A stretch of DNA of 6,285 bases from NCBI GenBank assembly GCA_005882055.1, contig VBGQ01000084.1, positions 1 to 6,285 of the forward strand, written 5' to 3'. The notes under the pieces are model-generated. The model saw only the letters and a program-made list of their open reading frames with translations, was not told the origin of the DNA and searched no databases. Of the stretch, positions 6,274-6,285 are shown one piece after another. A program made the position numbers and the translations under genes. Position 1 is the stretch's first letter; each line of letters starts with the position of its first letter. This DNA is from Chloroflexota bacterium (lineage in GTDB: Bacteria > Chloroflexota > Limnocylindria > QHBO01).

Positions 6274-6285
6274 GATGCGTATCTG

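Noticed and set aside
1..6285. CRISPR array, tRNA/rRNA gene, transposase or insertion sequence
   Set aside because: No regularly spaced repeats, RNA gene signatures, transposase motifs or terminal inverted repeats were seen; coding capacity is almost fully explained by the tad genes.

Overview
This window is one face of a Tad (tight adherence) / Flp-type IV pilus operon. Every gene lies on the minus strand and is read from the right edge towards the left. The gene order in the direction of transcription is cpaB (rcpC), a receiver-CpaE/TadZ fusion, cpaF (tadA), tadB, tadC, and an OmpR-type response regulator cut by the left edge. Spacers are short (39, 16, 19, 4 and 1 nt, counting cpaF to its family-type stop), which fits a single polycistronic transcript. 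The DNA is clearly GC-rich with strong G/C third positions, which is why long spurious ORFs appear on the opposite strand. The gene order, a TadZ with a complete CheY-like receiver, and the lack of a secretin gene among the pilus genes here point to a monoderm-like high-GC lineage. Chloroflexota is my first guess and Actinomycetota the alternative. This is inference from architecture, not a sequence match.

Layout: 6245-6273 holds a strong GC hairpin, read here as the terminator of an unseen minus-strand gene to the right (a pilin gene is plausible). 6074-6244 is a non-coding leader with an 8-bp inverted repeat and a weak promoter candidate. 5183-6073 is CpaB, 3920-5143 is the receiver-TadZ ATPase, and 2530-3903 is the CpaF motor ATPase. 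1544-2530 and 625-1539 are the paired inner-membrane platform proteins TadB and TadC. 1-623 is the response regulator. Flp pilin, TadE/F pseudopilins, prepilin peptidase, secretin and a histidine kinase are all absent from the window.

Expected joint function: CpaF hydrolyses ATP to drive pilin polymerisation through the TadB/TadC platform, TadZ localises the machine, and CpaB is an envelope assembly factor. The operon also carries two receiver domains with complete phosphorylation sites, suggesting two-component control of both localisation and transcription.

The most notable anomaly is in cpaF. The sequence passes directly from the 'ANAPRDMLA' segment after the His box to 'IVHQNRLKDG' in a different frame. 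About 28 family-conserved codons are missing and the frame shifts, so the remaining ORF ends in out-of-frame sequence. As written, the motor ATPase is broken near its C-terminus, by a genuine deletion or by an assembly error. I found no previously undescribed system; the rest is a recognisable Tad locus with some unusual details.
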